Positions 23,457 through 29,680 of a stretch of DNA of 34,942 nucleotides are shown in pieces. A program made the position numbers and the translations under genes. Source of the stretch: a virus; IMG/VR virus record IMGVR_UViG_3300006919_000188, positions 1 through 34,942 of that record. One strand, 5' to 3'. Position 1 is the first letter of the stretch. Each line of letters begins with the position of its first letter. A model generated the notes under the pieces. It saw nothing but the letters and a program-made list of their open reading frames with translations. It was not told the DNA's origin and did no database searches.

Positions 23457-24800
23457 CTACAAGATCGGATTCATCTCATCGTCATTGATGAGATCTAAAT
23501 TGTTGAGTTTCTGCCTCACCGCCCGGCACACACGCATCTCAACGGTGTCATTAGCGAACACTATTTTCTGAACGGCATGGCTCTTAGCACCAGCCCGATG
23601 AATACGACCAAGAACCTGACGCAAATCTACCGCACTAAAGCTAGGGCTTACCAATGATACCCGAGCATAATTACCGGTCTCATCATGCAGGCTAATCCCG
23701 GTACCCCCCGCCTGTGTCATGCACAGACAGATACGGGTCTTGCCCTCCTGGAACTTTCGAATCTCTAAGGTTCGCTCATAATCATCCTGGCCGCCGTGGA
23801 TTAAACTAATCTCATGCTCGCCGGCCAAGCGCCGAAGCAAAGCCTCCATGGTATCCCGAAAATTTACAAAGATCGCCACAGCATTCCCCTCCTCCAATGC
23901 ATCGCGAGACAAGGACTCAAACAAAGGAACCTTTAAAAGCTCAACCTCCTGCCGTGCACGAAGCTGTAATATTAAAGGGCTGTCCAACTCATCGCCCTCA
24001 CGCTTCTCGTCCAATGCCTCAAGGTCAGCCTTTAAATCTGAATACGCCAGCTCAATAGCAGCACGGCTCTCAATATCATAACCGTCAGCCGATATTATAG
24101 AGTCGGGGAACGAGCCGGGAGGCAGGTCTCTAACCCGAATCCTGCTCCCCCGTCCCTGCTTGTAGATGTGATCGTGAATCCTCTTTAAGGCCGCTTTCGT
24201 TCCCATGAATTTTAGCCCGCCAAAGGTTCCCCTTTTACACCCGTTCTTAATGCACCAATTCCACCAACCCCGATCATTATGAAAATCAAGCACATATCCC
24301 ATGGCTCTCATCTCGACGGGGTTAGTACAGCTAGTTGCCCCAAGCATTAAAATTTTAAAACCTCCCCGCTTAGCCGCTATCATCATCTTTGCGTTCTCAC
24401 TCTTCGCCCCTTTGCATCGATGATCCTCGTCGAATATTATAAGAACACTCTTCGAGTTTATTCGGAATTCACTCTTCTGATAAAAATCAGTGTTACCACG
24501 ACGGAGCTTTTCATAATTCCATGCGTGCACATTTTTATACCCGAAGCGTTTTATCCACTCCTTCCATGATGGGACGACAGCCTTTGGACAAACGACGAAG
24601 GGCGTAAGCCCAAGGGCTTTGGCGACTGCTATCGATACAACCGTTTTGCCCGTGCCGGTGTCACTCCCGTCCTTCGCGTACCCATTCTGCACAAGCGAAT
24701 CAATCAGATGAGCAGCATGATCTTTCTGCCACTCAAATAATTCCGGAGGACCGCTATCCTGGGAAGTAAACTGTGTCTCCATCTCCGCCACCATCATCAA
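23457..24800 (-). CDS. SF2 DNA helicase (SNF2/DEAD-like)
   Basis: 447 aa; ATG at 24,782 (METQFTSQ) is an alternative start. Motif I SDTGTGKT (46-53), motif II DEDH (124-127), motif III GATS (154-157), and motif VI QVLGRIHRAG at about 395. A Gln-motif-like LFEWQKDHAAHLI lies ahead of motif I. The two RecA-like domains are complete. It is an ATP-driven duplex DNA translocase, as found in many phage replication modules. Two tRNAs follow at its 3' end. The start overlaps the sigma4-like gene by 47 bp. Confidence 0.88.
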   Translation of the reverse strand: MMMVAEMETQFTSQDSGPPELFEWQKDHAAHLIDSLVQNGYAKDGSDTGTGKTVVSIAVAKALGLTPFVVCPKAVVPSWKEWIKRFGYKNVHAWNYEKLRRGNTDFYQKSEFRINSKSVLIIFDEDHRCKGAKSENAKMMIAAKRGGFKILMLGATSCTNPVEMRAMGYVLDFHNDRGWWNWCIKNGCKRGTFGGLKFMGTKAALKRIHDHIYKQGRGSRIRVRDLPPGSFPDSIISADGYDIESRAAIELAYSDLKADLEALDEKREGDELDSPLILQLRARQEVELLKVPLFESLSRDALEEGNAVAIFVNFRDTMEALLRRLAGEHEISLIHGGQDDYERTLEIRKFQEGKTRICLCMTQAGGTGISLHDETGNYARVSLVSPSFSAVDLRQVLGRIHRAGAKSHAVQKIVFANDTVEMRVCRAVRQKLNNLDLINDDEMNPIL

Positions 24801-25047
24801 AAATACTAAGCCAATCCTGCTGGTTTAGATTCTCCCGCTTACTCATTATATCCAGAAGCCGCCAAAGCTTCCTGAGACTATGCTCCTCAATCTGACGAAC
24901 ACGCTCACGGCTAACACCCATGACGCGCCCAATCTCCTCTAGCGTATACTGCCGACCTAAATCAGGATTATAAGTTTCACCATCCAGCTCAAGCTCGCCG
25001 CGCATGAAAGCACGCAGCCTTTCATCCGCTGTACTCCGCTCAATCAA
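24754..25047 (-). CDS. Sigma70 region 4-like DNA-binding protein
   Basis: The C-terminal part has YTLEEIGRVMGVSRERVRQI followed by EEHSLRKLWRLLD, a close match to sigma70 region 4.2, which recognises the -35 element. No region 2 is present, so it cannot act alone as a sigma factor. It may redirect host RNA polymerase as an appropriator or anti-sigma-type factor. The start is uncertain: the frame is open to an ATG at 25,263, but that would overlap the zinc-ribbon gene by about 210 bp with low-complexity sequence. TTG at 25,047 (MIERSTADERL) or ATG at 25,005 fits better. The end overlaps the helicase start. Confidence 0.75.
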   Translation of the reverse strand: MIERSTADERLRAFMRGELELDGETYNPDLGRQYTLEEIGRVMGVSRERVRQIEEHSLRKLWRLLDIMSKRENLNQQDWLSIFDDGGGDGDTVYFPG

Positions 25048-25054
25048 TGTATTC

Positions 25055-25312
25055 TTAAAGCTGGAGCCTTCCGCCAAGGGCGATGCTTTCGATGGCTTCT
25101 TGGAACCGTCTAAGCTCTCTAATTTCGGCTTTCGCAACTTCAAGCCTTTCGTCGTACCTTTGCGTTTCGATCTGCCGGATTTCTTCGACGCTGTACTCGC
25201 GAGTACTGAATCGACTGCCGCATGATACGCACTCTCGTCTTCGGTATTTATATGACTGCACATCGGTAGTCTCCTTCGTTCGAGTTTTTTCTCCGCACTT
25301 CTTGCATTTCAT
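25055..25312 (-). CDS. NrdR-like zinc-ribbon protein
   Basis: 85 aa. MKCKKCGEKTRTKET followed by YKYRRRECVSCGSRFSTREY is the CxxC...CxxCxxRFxTxE zinc ribbon of the NrdR N-terminal domain, which binds DNA at nucleotide-reductase promoters. The NrdR ATP-cone is missing. Instead a charged helix follows (VAKAEIRELRRFQEAIESI). Phages carry similar short NrdR-like proteins of unknown target. ATGA overlap joins it to the upstream coiled-coil gene. Confidence 0.72.
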   Translation of the reverse strand: MKCKKCGEKTRTKETTDVQSYKYRRRECVSCGSRFSTREYSVEEIRQIETQRYDERLEVAKAEIRELRRFQEAIESIALGGRLQL

Positions 25313-25518
25313 ACATTCTCCAACTTTCGTTTGATAAATTTAATATCCGCTTCCTCGGAAGATAATAAGCAGGTCTCCTCATCGACATAGACAACCGGCT
25401 TCCTGATCGCACCCGATTCGAATTCTTTGAGCTGGGCCTCAAGGGCAGCAATCCTTTCAAGGGCTCCCGACATTGCGACTTGAACTTGTTCCATCTGATT
25501 TTCCATCCTTTTAAACAT
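25309..25518 (-). CDS. Coiled-coil protein, 69 aa
   Basis: MENQMEQVQVAMSGALERIA and ALEAQLKEFESG form a coiled coil at residues about 5-35, with a beta-type tail (KPVVYVDEETCLL). An AAGGAA lies 7 bases before the start, one of few SD-like sites here. The stop overlaps the zinc-ribbon ATG. Function unknown; possibly an oligomerising partner of the next gene. Confidence 0.6.
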   Translation of the reverse strand: MFKRMENQMEQVQVAMSGALERIAALEAQLKEFESGAIRKPVVYVDEETCLLSSEEADIKFIKRKLENV

Positions 25519-25535
25519 TTAAATATTCCTTTCAT

Positions 25536-25673
25536 TTACTGTTGTGCTACGGCGGTTAACTTCCGCCCGATTAATTTACAAAACTCCTCCGCCTTTTTTC
25601 TCGCATCCGCATCATCCCGCGCCTCCACGGACGCGACGAGATCGGGAGCGAATACATGATATGTTCTAATCAT
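25536..25673 (-). CDS. Hypothetical protein, 45 aa
   Basis: MIRTYHVFAPDLVASVEARD followed by DADARKKAEEFCKLI: a strand followed by a helix, of a type seen in short phage proteins with an 'A..A...A..I' helix. Its ATG lies inside the end of the upstream gene (8-bp overlap), which supports translation. Not recognised. Confidence 0.5.
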   Translation of the reverse strand: MIRTYHVFAPDLVASVEARDDADARKKAEEFCKLIGRKLTAVAQQ

Positions 25674-25866
25674 AATTCTTCTGATGATCGAAATCTATGC
25701 ACGGCTCGCACTGAGGATCCCCGGGCGATACCGTTACCGCCATCTCACGAAAAATATCAGGCATGGCACTCGGCCCACGCTCAGCTAATTCATCAAGCCA
25801 GCGCTCCAACTTGGCGGATAATAAATCATACCCGCGATCGGTCTTCTCGAATTGCTCGCTCATCAT
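25666..25866 (-). CDS. Hypothetical protein, 66 aa
   Basis: Helical N-terminus (SEQFEKTDRGYDLLSAKLER) and a Cys-containing C-terminus (GDPQCEPCIDFD). ATG overlaps the upstream stop (ATGA) and its 3' end overlaps the 45-aa gene. The CEPC pair may bind metal. Family unknown. Confidence 0.55.
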   Translation of the reverse strand: MMSEQFEKTDRGYDLLSAKLERWLDELAERGPSAMPDIFREMAVTVSPGDPQCEPCIDFDHQKNYD

Positions 25867-25988
25867 AGCCGGCCCTCCAGAAAATCAGCGCGGCTATTAA
25901 TCCGGCCAATCAGGCCCCGCAGGACCCGCAGCGTTTTTTCTAACGAGGCGACACGCGCCTCAAGATCTTCGATTGTACATTTTCTCAT
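25863..25988 (-). CDS. Short coiled-coil protein, 41 aa
   Basis: I choose the ATG at 25,988 (MRKCTIEDLEARVASLEKTL), because the AACCACACACC motif sits 6 bases upstream. A longer frame to 26,057 would translate the motif. Almost the whole protein is one heptad-repeat helix. First gene of its operon, under the TGTTATACA dyad at 26,068. Confidence 0.65.
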   Translation of the reverse strand: MRKCTIEDLEARVASLEKTLRVLRGLIGRINSRADFLEGRL

Positions 25989-25994
25989 ATTTGT

Positions 25995-26005
25995 GGTGTG
26001 TGGTT
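25995..26005 (-). promoter_or_regulatory. ACCACACACC start motif, coiled-coil gene
   Basis: AACCACACACC, 6 bases before the ATG at 25,988; it decides the start. Confidence 0.65.
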
Positions 26006-26067
26006 GATTTTTTTTTAACGCCGACTGTAACCAGCGATTAAAAGTTAATGAATCCAACGAATCACAA

Positions 26068-26076
26068 TGTTATACA
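26068..26076 (-). promoter_or_regulatory. TGTTATACA dyad, site 4
   Basis: Reads TTGTATAACATTG on the coding strand, 80 bp ahead of the coiled-coil gene at 25,988. It could be a -10 (TATAAC) or an operator. Confidence 0.5.
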
Positions 26077-26104
26077 ATCGTCAAACTTTTTCTAAAAAAA
26101 GTTT

Positions 26105-26362
26105 TTACATACCCTTCTCCCGGGCAAGCGCCTCAATCAAGGCGCCCCTAATTCCAGCCGATAACAGATCAATGTTACCAAAAACCTCAGACCCATATTT
26201 TACCAACTCACCGGTCAAATGCTCAGGCACATTCAGCTCCAGATGATACGGACGCGCCGCACCCTCATCATGCTCAACCTTTACAACCTCAAGGCTGCCA
26301 AGGATCTCGTTACCATCACCATCGAACTTTGCTACTTCTACTTCTGCTTCGCTATCTGTCAT
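26105..26362 (-). CDS. Hypothetical protein, 85 aa
   Basis: An acidic, beta-type N-terminus (EVEVAKFDGDGNEILG) and a helical C-terminus (NIDLLSAGIRGALIEALA) are joined by YHLELNVPEHLTGELVKY. Overlaps the upstream gene by 11 bp. The family is not recognised; it sits in the cluster between the RuvC-like gene and the coiled-coil gene. Confidence 0.6.
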   Translation of the reverse strand: MTDSEAEVEVAKFDGDGNEILGSLEVVKVEHDEGAARPYHLELNVPEHLTGELVKYGSEVFGNIDLLSAGIRGALIEALAREKGM

Positions 26363-26561
26363 AATTTAAAAATACATACACCGGGGTATCCTCGCCCATA
26401 TAAGCCCCGTCTATATTAAACCAAAAAAACTCCTCCGCATCCTCCCGGCTCATATCATCACGCTCAACCATGACCGATATCATAGCATCGGCATCATAAA
26501 TCGCCCGCTCCTTACTGTCCTTGCCTATAAGGCAACTATCAAAACCATCCGCTGTTAACAT
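26352..26561 (-). CDS. Conserved small phage protein, unknown function
   Basis: 69 aa. The layout 'FDSCLIGKD...AIYDADAMISVMVE...SREDAEEFFWFNIDGA' (continuous in the protein, shortened here) with a closing GEDTPVYVF is a familiar small phage protein pattern ('EA.eyf.FNv.ga..Ge.TP.f'). No function is known to me. It is preceded by a 28-aa membrane peptide gene and overlaps the gene after it. Confidence 0.72.
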   Translation of the reverse strand: MLTADGFDSCLIGKDSKERAIYDADAMISVMVERDDMSREDAEEFFWFNIDGAYMGEDTPVYVFLNYDR

Positions 26562-26564
26562 AAT

Positions 26565-26651
26565 CTACTGATCCCCCCTTATAAATATATCCAATAAAAT
26601 CATCCCCATCACCAATAGGGTAAATACAAACATTAAAATATCAGACCCCAT
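26565..26651 (-). CDS. 28-aa single-helix membrane peptide
   Basis: Begins MGSDILMFVFTLLVMGMILL and ends DIFIRGDQ: an almost pure transmembrane helix with an acidic-basic tail. The ATG lies inside the end of the RuvC-like gene (11-bp overlap), and the stop is 3 bp from the next start. The tight fit between two confident genes supports translation. Function unknown. Confidence 0.5.
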   Translation of the reverse strand: MGSDILMFVFTLLVMGMILLDIFIRGDQ

Positions 26652-27099
26652 GATTTAAAAAATGATGCAGCACAAGCACCGCATCCGCCGTTGCATTTGT
26701 TATCTTTAAATCAGGATACAACCGAACCGCATTATCCTTAAGCATACGCTTACGCTCCGTATAACCCATTTTAGGCTTAAGACCACTCAAACCCTTCTGC
26801 CACTTTTGAGGTTTGACCAAATGCACACGAAACTTTAATGCACGCAGACAGCCCATTATATAACCAAAATTATAACCCAACTTAAAACTAGACGCATTCG
26901 AGGTTAACGACGATACATACGCCGGCACATCCTCGACAACCGCATCGTACCCAACTGGATTTATACTATGCAAATATTCAACCAACTCATGCTCAACAGT
27001 CCAGGGCCGAAGGACGATATCCGAAGGCCCAGAGCCGGGGGCCAAATGCGCAAGGCCTCCCGCCTTACCCGGATCAAACGCTATTATTCCGCCGCTCAC
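26641..27099 (-). CDS. RuvC-like Holliday junction resolvase
   Basis: 152 aa. RNase H-like fold with acidic residues in order: Asp9 in IIAFDPGKAGGLA, Glu56 in AVVEDVPAY, Asp139 in NATADAVLVLHHF. VHLVKPQKWQK is the usual segment before the last helix. RuvC-type enzymes resolve four-way junctions and debranch phage DNA before packaging. The start overlaps the RHH gene by 26 bp. Confidence 0.85.
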   Translation of the reverse strand: MSGGIIAFDPGKAGGLAHLAPGSGPSDIVLRPWTVEHELVEYLHSINPVGYDAVVEDVPAYVSSLTSNASSFKLGYNFGYIMGCLRALKFRVHLVKPQKWQKGLSGLKPKMGYTERKRMLKDNAVRLYPDLKITNATADAVLVLHHFLNHGV

Positions 27100-27241
27100 G
27101 CTCCCGAACCAACAAGGTTATCGATTTCCGCACAAGCTGACTTGTAGTAGTCACCTCTTCCTCCGCAATCAATCGCAAAGCATCCAAAAGCTCAGAGGAA
27201 ATCCGTATATTTATCTGGGTATCTTTCTTATCAGATGTCAT
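27074..27241 (-). CDS. Ribbon-helix-helix DNA-binding protein
   Basis: 55 aa from MTSDKKDTQINIRIS. The ribbon strand TQINIRIS is followed by helix SSELLDALRLIAEEE and helix TTSQLVRKSITLLV, the Arc/CopG fold. It dimerises and inserts the strands in the DNA major groove. A TGTTATACA dyad ends 5 bases before the ATG. Whether the first codon is this ATG or the one at 27,256, inside the dyad, is open; the dyad position argues for 27,241. Confidence 0.78.
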   Translation of the reverse strand: MTSDKKDTQINIRISSELLDALRLIAEEEVTTTSQLVRKSITLLVRERERRNNSV

Positions 27242-27246
27242 GCAAA

Positions 27247-27255
27247 TGTTATACA
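27247..27255 (-). promoter_or_regulatory. TGTTATACA dyad, site 5, at RHH start
   Basis: AATGT-TAT-ACATT is a 13-bp palindrome directly before the RHH ATG. If TATAAC is a -10, the transcript starts near the ATG and would be leaderless. If it is an operator, the RHH protein is autoregulated. Confidence 0.5.
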
Positions 27256-27417
27256 TTATTTATACAAAGATATGCAACCGGATGCCAGACTTTTATTTCA
27301 AAAACCGGGCCGCAGTAGGATCGGTCAATACGCCCGCAAAGCAAAGACGATAAAAAACCACAAAAAAAAAATAATAAAAAATTCGCATAGGGAAAACAAT
27401 TGTGCAACATTGTATAT

Positions 27418-27428
27418 ACACCACACCA
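27418..27428 (+). promoter_or_regulatory. ACACCACACCA variant start motif
   Basis: A shifted version of the motif, 4 bases before the ATG at 27,433. Confidence 0.4.
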
Positions 27429-27432
27429 TAAT

Positions 27433-27705
27433 ATGATTACAGATATGAAAAAAAAGAACACAGCCCCAACAAAAAAAAGAGGCCTTGAGCGAGAGCACAA
27501 AGATGTAACATGTGCTGTCAGACTACCAGAGTCTATGTACAGCAGGTTATACAAACTCGCAAAGTCAGAAGGCTCATCTCTCTCAGACATAATCCGTGAG
27601 GCTCTTGTCATCAAAATGGATGAGATGGAAGAGACCATTATGGAGCGGAAGCTTAAGAAGGCTCGATACGAGGCCGAGATGGCTAAACTGACTGCGGAGT
27701 CCTAG
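27433..27705 (+). CDS. Second ribbon-helix-helix protein
   Basis: 90 aa from MITDMKKKNTAPTKK. The ribbon is DVTCAVRLPE, with helices SMYSRLYKLAKSEG and SLSDIIREALVIKM, then a charged C-terminal helix (MEETIMERKLKKARYEAEM). Divergent from the first RHH gene across 190 bp that includes a poly-A tract. An ATG at 27,445 is possible, and an upstream TTG at 27,400 is less likely. A regulator or partition-type role (ParG/CopG-like) beside the repeat-rich region is plausible. A minus-strand frame covering it is a shadow. Confidence 0.72.
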   Translation: MITDMKKKNTAPTKKRGLEREHKDVTCAVRLPESMYSRLYKLAKSEGSSLSDIIREALVIKMDEMEETIMERKLKKARYEAEMAKLTAES

Positions 27706-27807
27706 AGGGATTTAAGTCTTGCGAGAGGGCCCTTCCCGGCCCTGCAATGGCGTATTACAGAATAATACGTAGGGGTAACGCTGTTTTGCTGTTGGTCGAA
27801 GGGTGCT

Positions 27808-27839
27808 AGCCATCAGCCATCAGCCATCAGCCATCAGCC
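27808..27839 (+). repeat. AGCCATC heptamer tandem repeat
   Basis: 4.6 perfect copies of the heptamer, at the left edge of the non-coding region. This is a simple sequence repeat, and copy number may vary between isolates. Confidence 0.9.
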
Positions 27840-27882
27840 TTTGGACTCTGGTCGAAGGGCGGAAGACGAAGGGCGAGAGTCG

Positions 27883-28201
27883 TGTAGTTTTATTTACTCG
27901 TAAGTACCTATAAATCAAGGACTTAAAAATAACAATGCAGTTCTAAAACGTTTTATATTTTAAAACTACATCTCGTAAGTCGTTGATAATCAAGGAAATG
28001 TATCTTGCTATGTAGTTTTGTAATTATATATATATAAAAGTATATATATATATATTAGTATAGGGGCTGGGATTTACCCCCAGAAAAAACACCCCCCCGT
28101 AATACCGAACGATTATACCGAAAATAACTACCAAAACTACATTATCGCACTTAAGTTCATGTTTACCAACGACTTATGTCATGTAGTTTTGCTGTAGTTT
28201 T
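27883..28201. repeat. Six TGTAGTTTT iteron-like copies in both orientations
   Basis: Copies at 27,883, 28,011, 28,182 and 28,193 are on the plus strand; those at 27,962 and 28,133 are on the minus strand. The last two are 11 bp apart, one helical turn. The set brackets the TA-rich tract at 28,023-28,058. Confidence 0.65.
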
Positions 28202-28354
28202 ACTTTTAAAAGTGTAGAAACTGCACGAGTCAGGTCTGTTTTATTATATTTTTGAGCGTTTCTATCCAATTTATACCATCGGATTTGCTATACACGACCA
28301 CGACGAAGCCGTTATCGTAATCTGCTAACACATGGGTGTGTGTGACTTCTTGGC

Positions 28355-28633
28355 TCACTTTTTCCCCTTGCGAGGAAAACTTCTATTCTTCGACTTTGAG
28401 ACAACTCTGAGATTTTTCTTCCGGTTATCAGCAGTATTTCGATTTTTGTGGTCGACATCTTTGCCATCGCCTTTTCTGACTCGACCAGCTTTTGCCATCT
28501 TTGACCTGGCGGCATTTCGCTGAGCCCTCCTTTTTTTCTGGGTGGGCTTGCTGTGGTACTTTTTGTACTCACGCTTGTAGTCTCTTGGCTTAGTCACGTT
28601 AATAATTATTTGACTAACATTGTTGACTTGCAA
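28355..28633 (-). CDS. HNH-type endonuclease-like protein
   Basis: 92 aa with a TTG start. A basic N-terminus (KREYKKYHSKPTQKKRRAQR) precedes GKDVDHKNRNTADNRKKNLR, then VVSKSKNRS. The 'VDHKN...DN...NL....' segment matches the His-Asn part of small phage HNH proteins, with Asp61, His62, Asn70 and Asn74. The first CxxC pairs of classical HNH proteins are absent, so activity is uncertain. It lies alone on the minus strand beside the repeat region. Confidence 0.68.
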   Translation of the reverse strand: MQVNNVSQIIINVTKPRDYKREYKKYHSKPTQKKRRAQRNAARSKMAKAGRVRKGDGKDVDHKNRNTADNRKKNLRVVSKSKNRSFPRKGKK

Positions 28634-28670
28634 TCGTTTGTTCTACAAATCGGTACATTCAATTAACAAA

Positions 28671-28698
28671 AAGGGCCGAGGTTACAGCCTCAGCCCTA
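28671..28698 (-). terminator. Hairpin with T tail, minus-strand direction
   Basis: On the minus strand, AGGGCTGAGG-CTGTAA-CCTCGGCCCT is followed by TTTTTG, one mismatch in ten pairs. It stands about 40 bp upstream of the HNH gene. It could end antisense transcription or attenuate the HNH gene. Confidence 0.55.
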
Positions 28699-28710
28699 AG
28701 TATCTATGAC

Positions 28711-28721
28711 AACCACACACC
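28711..28721 (+). promoter_or_regulatory. ACCACACACC start motif at 28,724
   Basis: AACCACACACC, 2 bases before the ATG of the small leader frame. Confidence 0.55.
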
Positions 28722-28723
28722 AT

Positions 28724-28840
28724 ATGAGGATATCAACAGATGACTCTTTCTCTACGTTCAAAGCTTTTGCTCTGTCAATCGCATTTTATAACGCATGCGA
28801 TCCGCTAGCTACTATCATTAAAGCTAGTTTTTTAAGGTAA
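28724..28840 (+). CDS. Possible 38-aa leader peptide
   Basis: MRISTDDSFSTFKAFALSIA and onward (FYNACDPLATIIKASFLR). The ACCACACACC motif lies 2 bases before its ATG, which supports translation. Its last third overlaps the duplicated promoter-like block, and its stop falls 1 base before the outer stem of the leader structure at 28,842. The second copy of that block has a one-base shift, so this peptide is not conserved there. It may be a leader peptide linked to the structure, or chance. Confidence 0.3.
   Translation: MRISTDDSFSTFKAFALSIAFYNACDPLATIIKASFLR
28800..28824 (+). promoter_or_regulatory. Promoter-like block, copy A
   Basis: ATCCGCTAGC-TACTATCATTAAAGC; 25 of 26 positions match 34,130-34,155 apart from one missing base. 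ATCATTAAAG resembles the T3-type single-subunit RNA polymerase promoter core (CTCACTAAAG, 8 of 10). No such polymerase is visible in the window. Confidence 0.5.
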
Positions 28841-28841
28841 A

Positions 28842-28901
28842 CCCGTTCCGTTTCCCCATTTCATGGGGTGTAATGAATGAATTCATTCCATGTGGAACGG
28901 G
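28842..28901 (+). ncRNA. Structured leader RNA, copy A
   Basis: Outer stem CCCGTTCC (28,842-28,849) / GGAACGGG (28,894-28,901). Inner hairpin CCCCAT-TTC-ATGGGG (28,854-28,868). Second hairpin GAATG-AATT-CATTC (28,875-28,888). Together a three-way junction. The same fold is at 34,169-34,232 with changed bases in the stems. Upstream is the promoter-like block, downstream the accessory operon. Confidence 0.55.
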
Positions 28902-28932
28902 TAGGTGCAGTCTACCTAACACATTAACTAAC

Positions 28933-28943
28933 AACCACACACC
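28933..28943 (+). promoter_or_regulatory. ACCACACACC start motif at 28,947
   Basis: AACCACACACC, 3 bases before the ATG of the 21-aa membrane peptide. Confidence 0.6.
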
Positions 28944-28946
28944 AAT

Positions 28947-29012
28947 ATGAACTACGACATACTAATACTACTCATGCCATGGGCCATCGTGCTCTACATG
29001 ATCCACCTATAA
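28947..29012 (+). CDS. 21-aa single-helix membrane peptide
   Basis: Starts MNYDILILLMPWAIVLYMI and ends HL. It is one hydrophobic helix. The start motif is 3 bases upstream, and its stop TAA overlaps the next copy of the motif (TATAACCACACACC). Tight bracketing by two motifs is the main evidence. It is the first frame after the structured leader. Function unknown. Confidence 0.5.
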   Translation: MNYDILILLMPWAIVLYMIHL

Positions 29013-29021
29013 CCACACACC
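29011..29021 (+). promoter_or_regulatory. ACCACACACC start motif at 29,037
   Basis: AACCACACACC, 15 bases before the ATG; it overlaps the stop of the 21-aa peptide. Confidence 0.6.
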
Positions 29022-29036
29022 AACACCAAAACCATC

Positions 29037-29435
29037 ATGACAACATTAGATACAAATACTGATACGCTAAACAGCATACCAAAACTTAAACAAGCAGGAT
29101 TCACCGGTCCTGACGCAAGCCTCGATGTATCACTCTTCGACTACGGCTTAGCATACAAAGTAACCAATGATGAAATACTATTCATATACGGAACTCAGTA
29201 TGGATTCAACGAGTACATACGCTTCGACCGCTGCACAATCAAAAGAAACATAAATATCCAAGAAGAATACGATTGGGCTGATCTACCGGCTGTTCACTCG
29301 ACGATGGGATATTCCAACAATGATTGGAATGCACTGCCGCTCGAACAACAAATAACCGATCTTCTCAATTACTATGGCTACGAAAATATCTTCGGATCCA
29401 GCTATTGGGAAGGCTTCGAAATCAAACCATCATGA
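29037..29435 (+). CDS. Hypothetical protein, 132 aa
   Basis: Start at ATG (MTTLDTNTDTLNS). The chain is acidic and aromatic (YDWADLPAVHSTMGYSN, LLNYYGYENIFGSSYW), with no signal or membrane segment. No domain is recognised. It ends with ATGA overlap into the next gene. The accessory position and small size fit host-takeover or anti-defence proteins, but nothing in the sequence proves this. Confidence 0.6.
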   Translation: MTTLDTNTDTLNSIPKLKQAGFTGPDASLDVSLFDYGLAYKVTNDEILFIYGTQYGFNEYIRFDRCTIKRNINIQEEYDWADLPAVHSTMGYSNNDWNALPLEQQITDLLNYYGYENIFGSSYWEGFEIKPS

Positions 29436-29677
29436 CAACTATCAACTACAAAGGCTTCACAATTGATGCCGAGCTCGGAGAAGATCCCCGTGTAGACATC
29501 ACCATAACAAAAACTGTTCGTGGTGAACGATACATCGGCTCAATCGGTGCAGCCGAACACGAAGGCTTAAGTAATCACGATTGGACTAACCAAATACAAG
29601 TACCGATCAAAGTTCTAAACAAAGCGTATGAACTCGAAACATCTCTACTAAAAAATAACCACACACCAAATAACTAA
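29432..29677 (+). CDS. Hypothetical protein, 81 aa
   Basis: True start at the ATG overlapping the preceding stop (MTTINYKGFTIDAELGED). A longer frame upstream is a shadow. The N-terminal half is beta-type, with a VDITITKTVRGERYIGSI strand pair, and the C-terminus is helical. Its last codons (NNHTPNN) are the ACCACACACC motif of the next gene read as protein. Function unknown. Confidence 0.58.
   Translation: MTTINYKGFTIDAELGEDPRVDITITKTVRGERYIGSIGAAEHEGLSNHDWTNQIQVPIKVLNKAYELETSLLKNNHTPNN
29657..29667 (+). promoter_or_regulatory. ACCACACACC start motif at 29,681
   Basis: AACCACACACC, 13 bases before the ATG, inside the 3' end of the preceding gene. Confidence 0.6.
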
Positions 29678-29680
29678 CAT

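Larger units (their letters stand above)
27706..28354. other. Repeat-rich AT-rich non-coding region, candidate replication origin
   Basis: No convincing gene. It holds tandem AGCCATC units (27,808-27,839), two GGTCGAAGGG copies (27,794 and 27,850), and six copies of TGTAGTTTT or its complement (27,883 +, 27,962 -, 28,011 +, 28,133 -, 28,182 +, 28,193 +). It also has two copies of a CTCGTAAGT...AATCAAGG unit 75 bp apart (27,896 and 27,971), an inverted CAACGACTTA copy at 28,168, and a TA-rich tract at 28,023-28,058. Iterons plus an easily melted tract are origin-like; this is inference. Confidence 0.5.

Noticed and set aside
25248-25535. 95-aa minus-strand frame over the coiled-coil and zinc-ribbon genes
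   Set aside because: Basic low-complexity protein in the wrong frame of two better genes.
27249-27638. 129-aa minus-strand frame with hydrophobic stretch
   Set aside because: It is antisense to the second RHH gene; the hydrophobic run comes from the poly-A tract and AAA codons on the other strand.
27808-27839. CRISPR-like look of the AGCCATC repeats
   Set aside because: The units are contiguous heptamers without spacers; this is a simple tandem repeat, and no cas genes are nearby.
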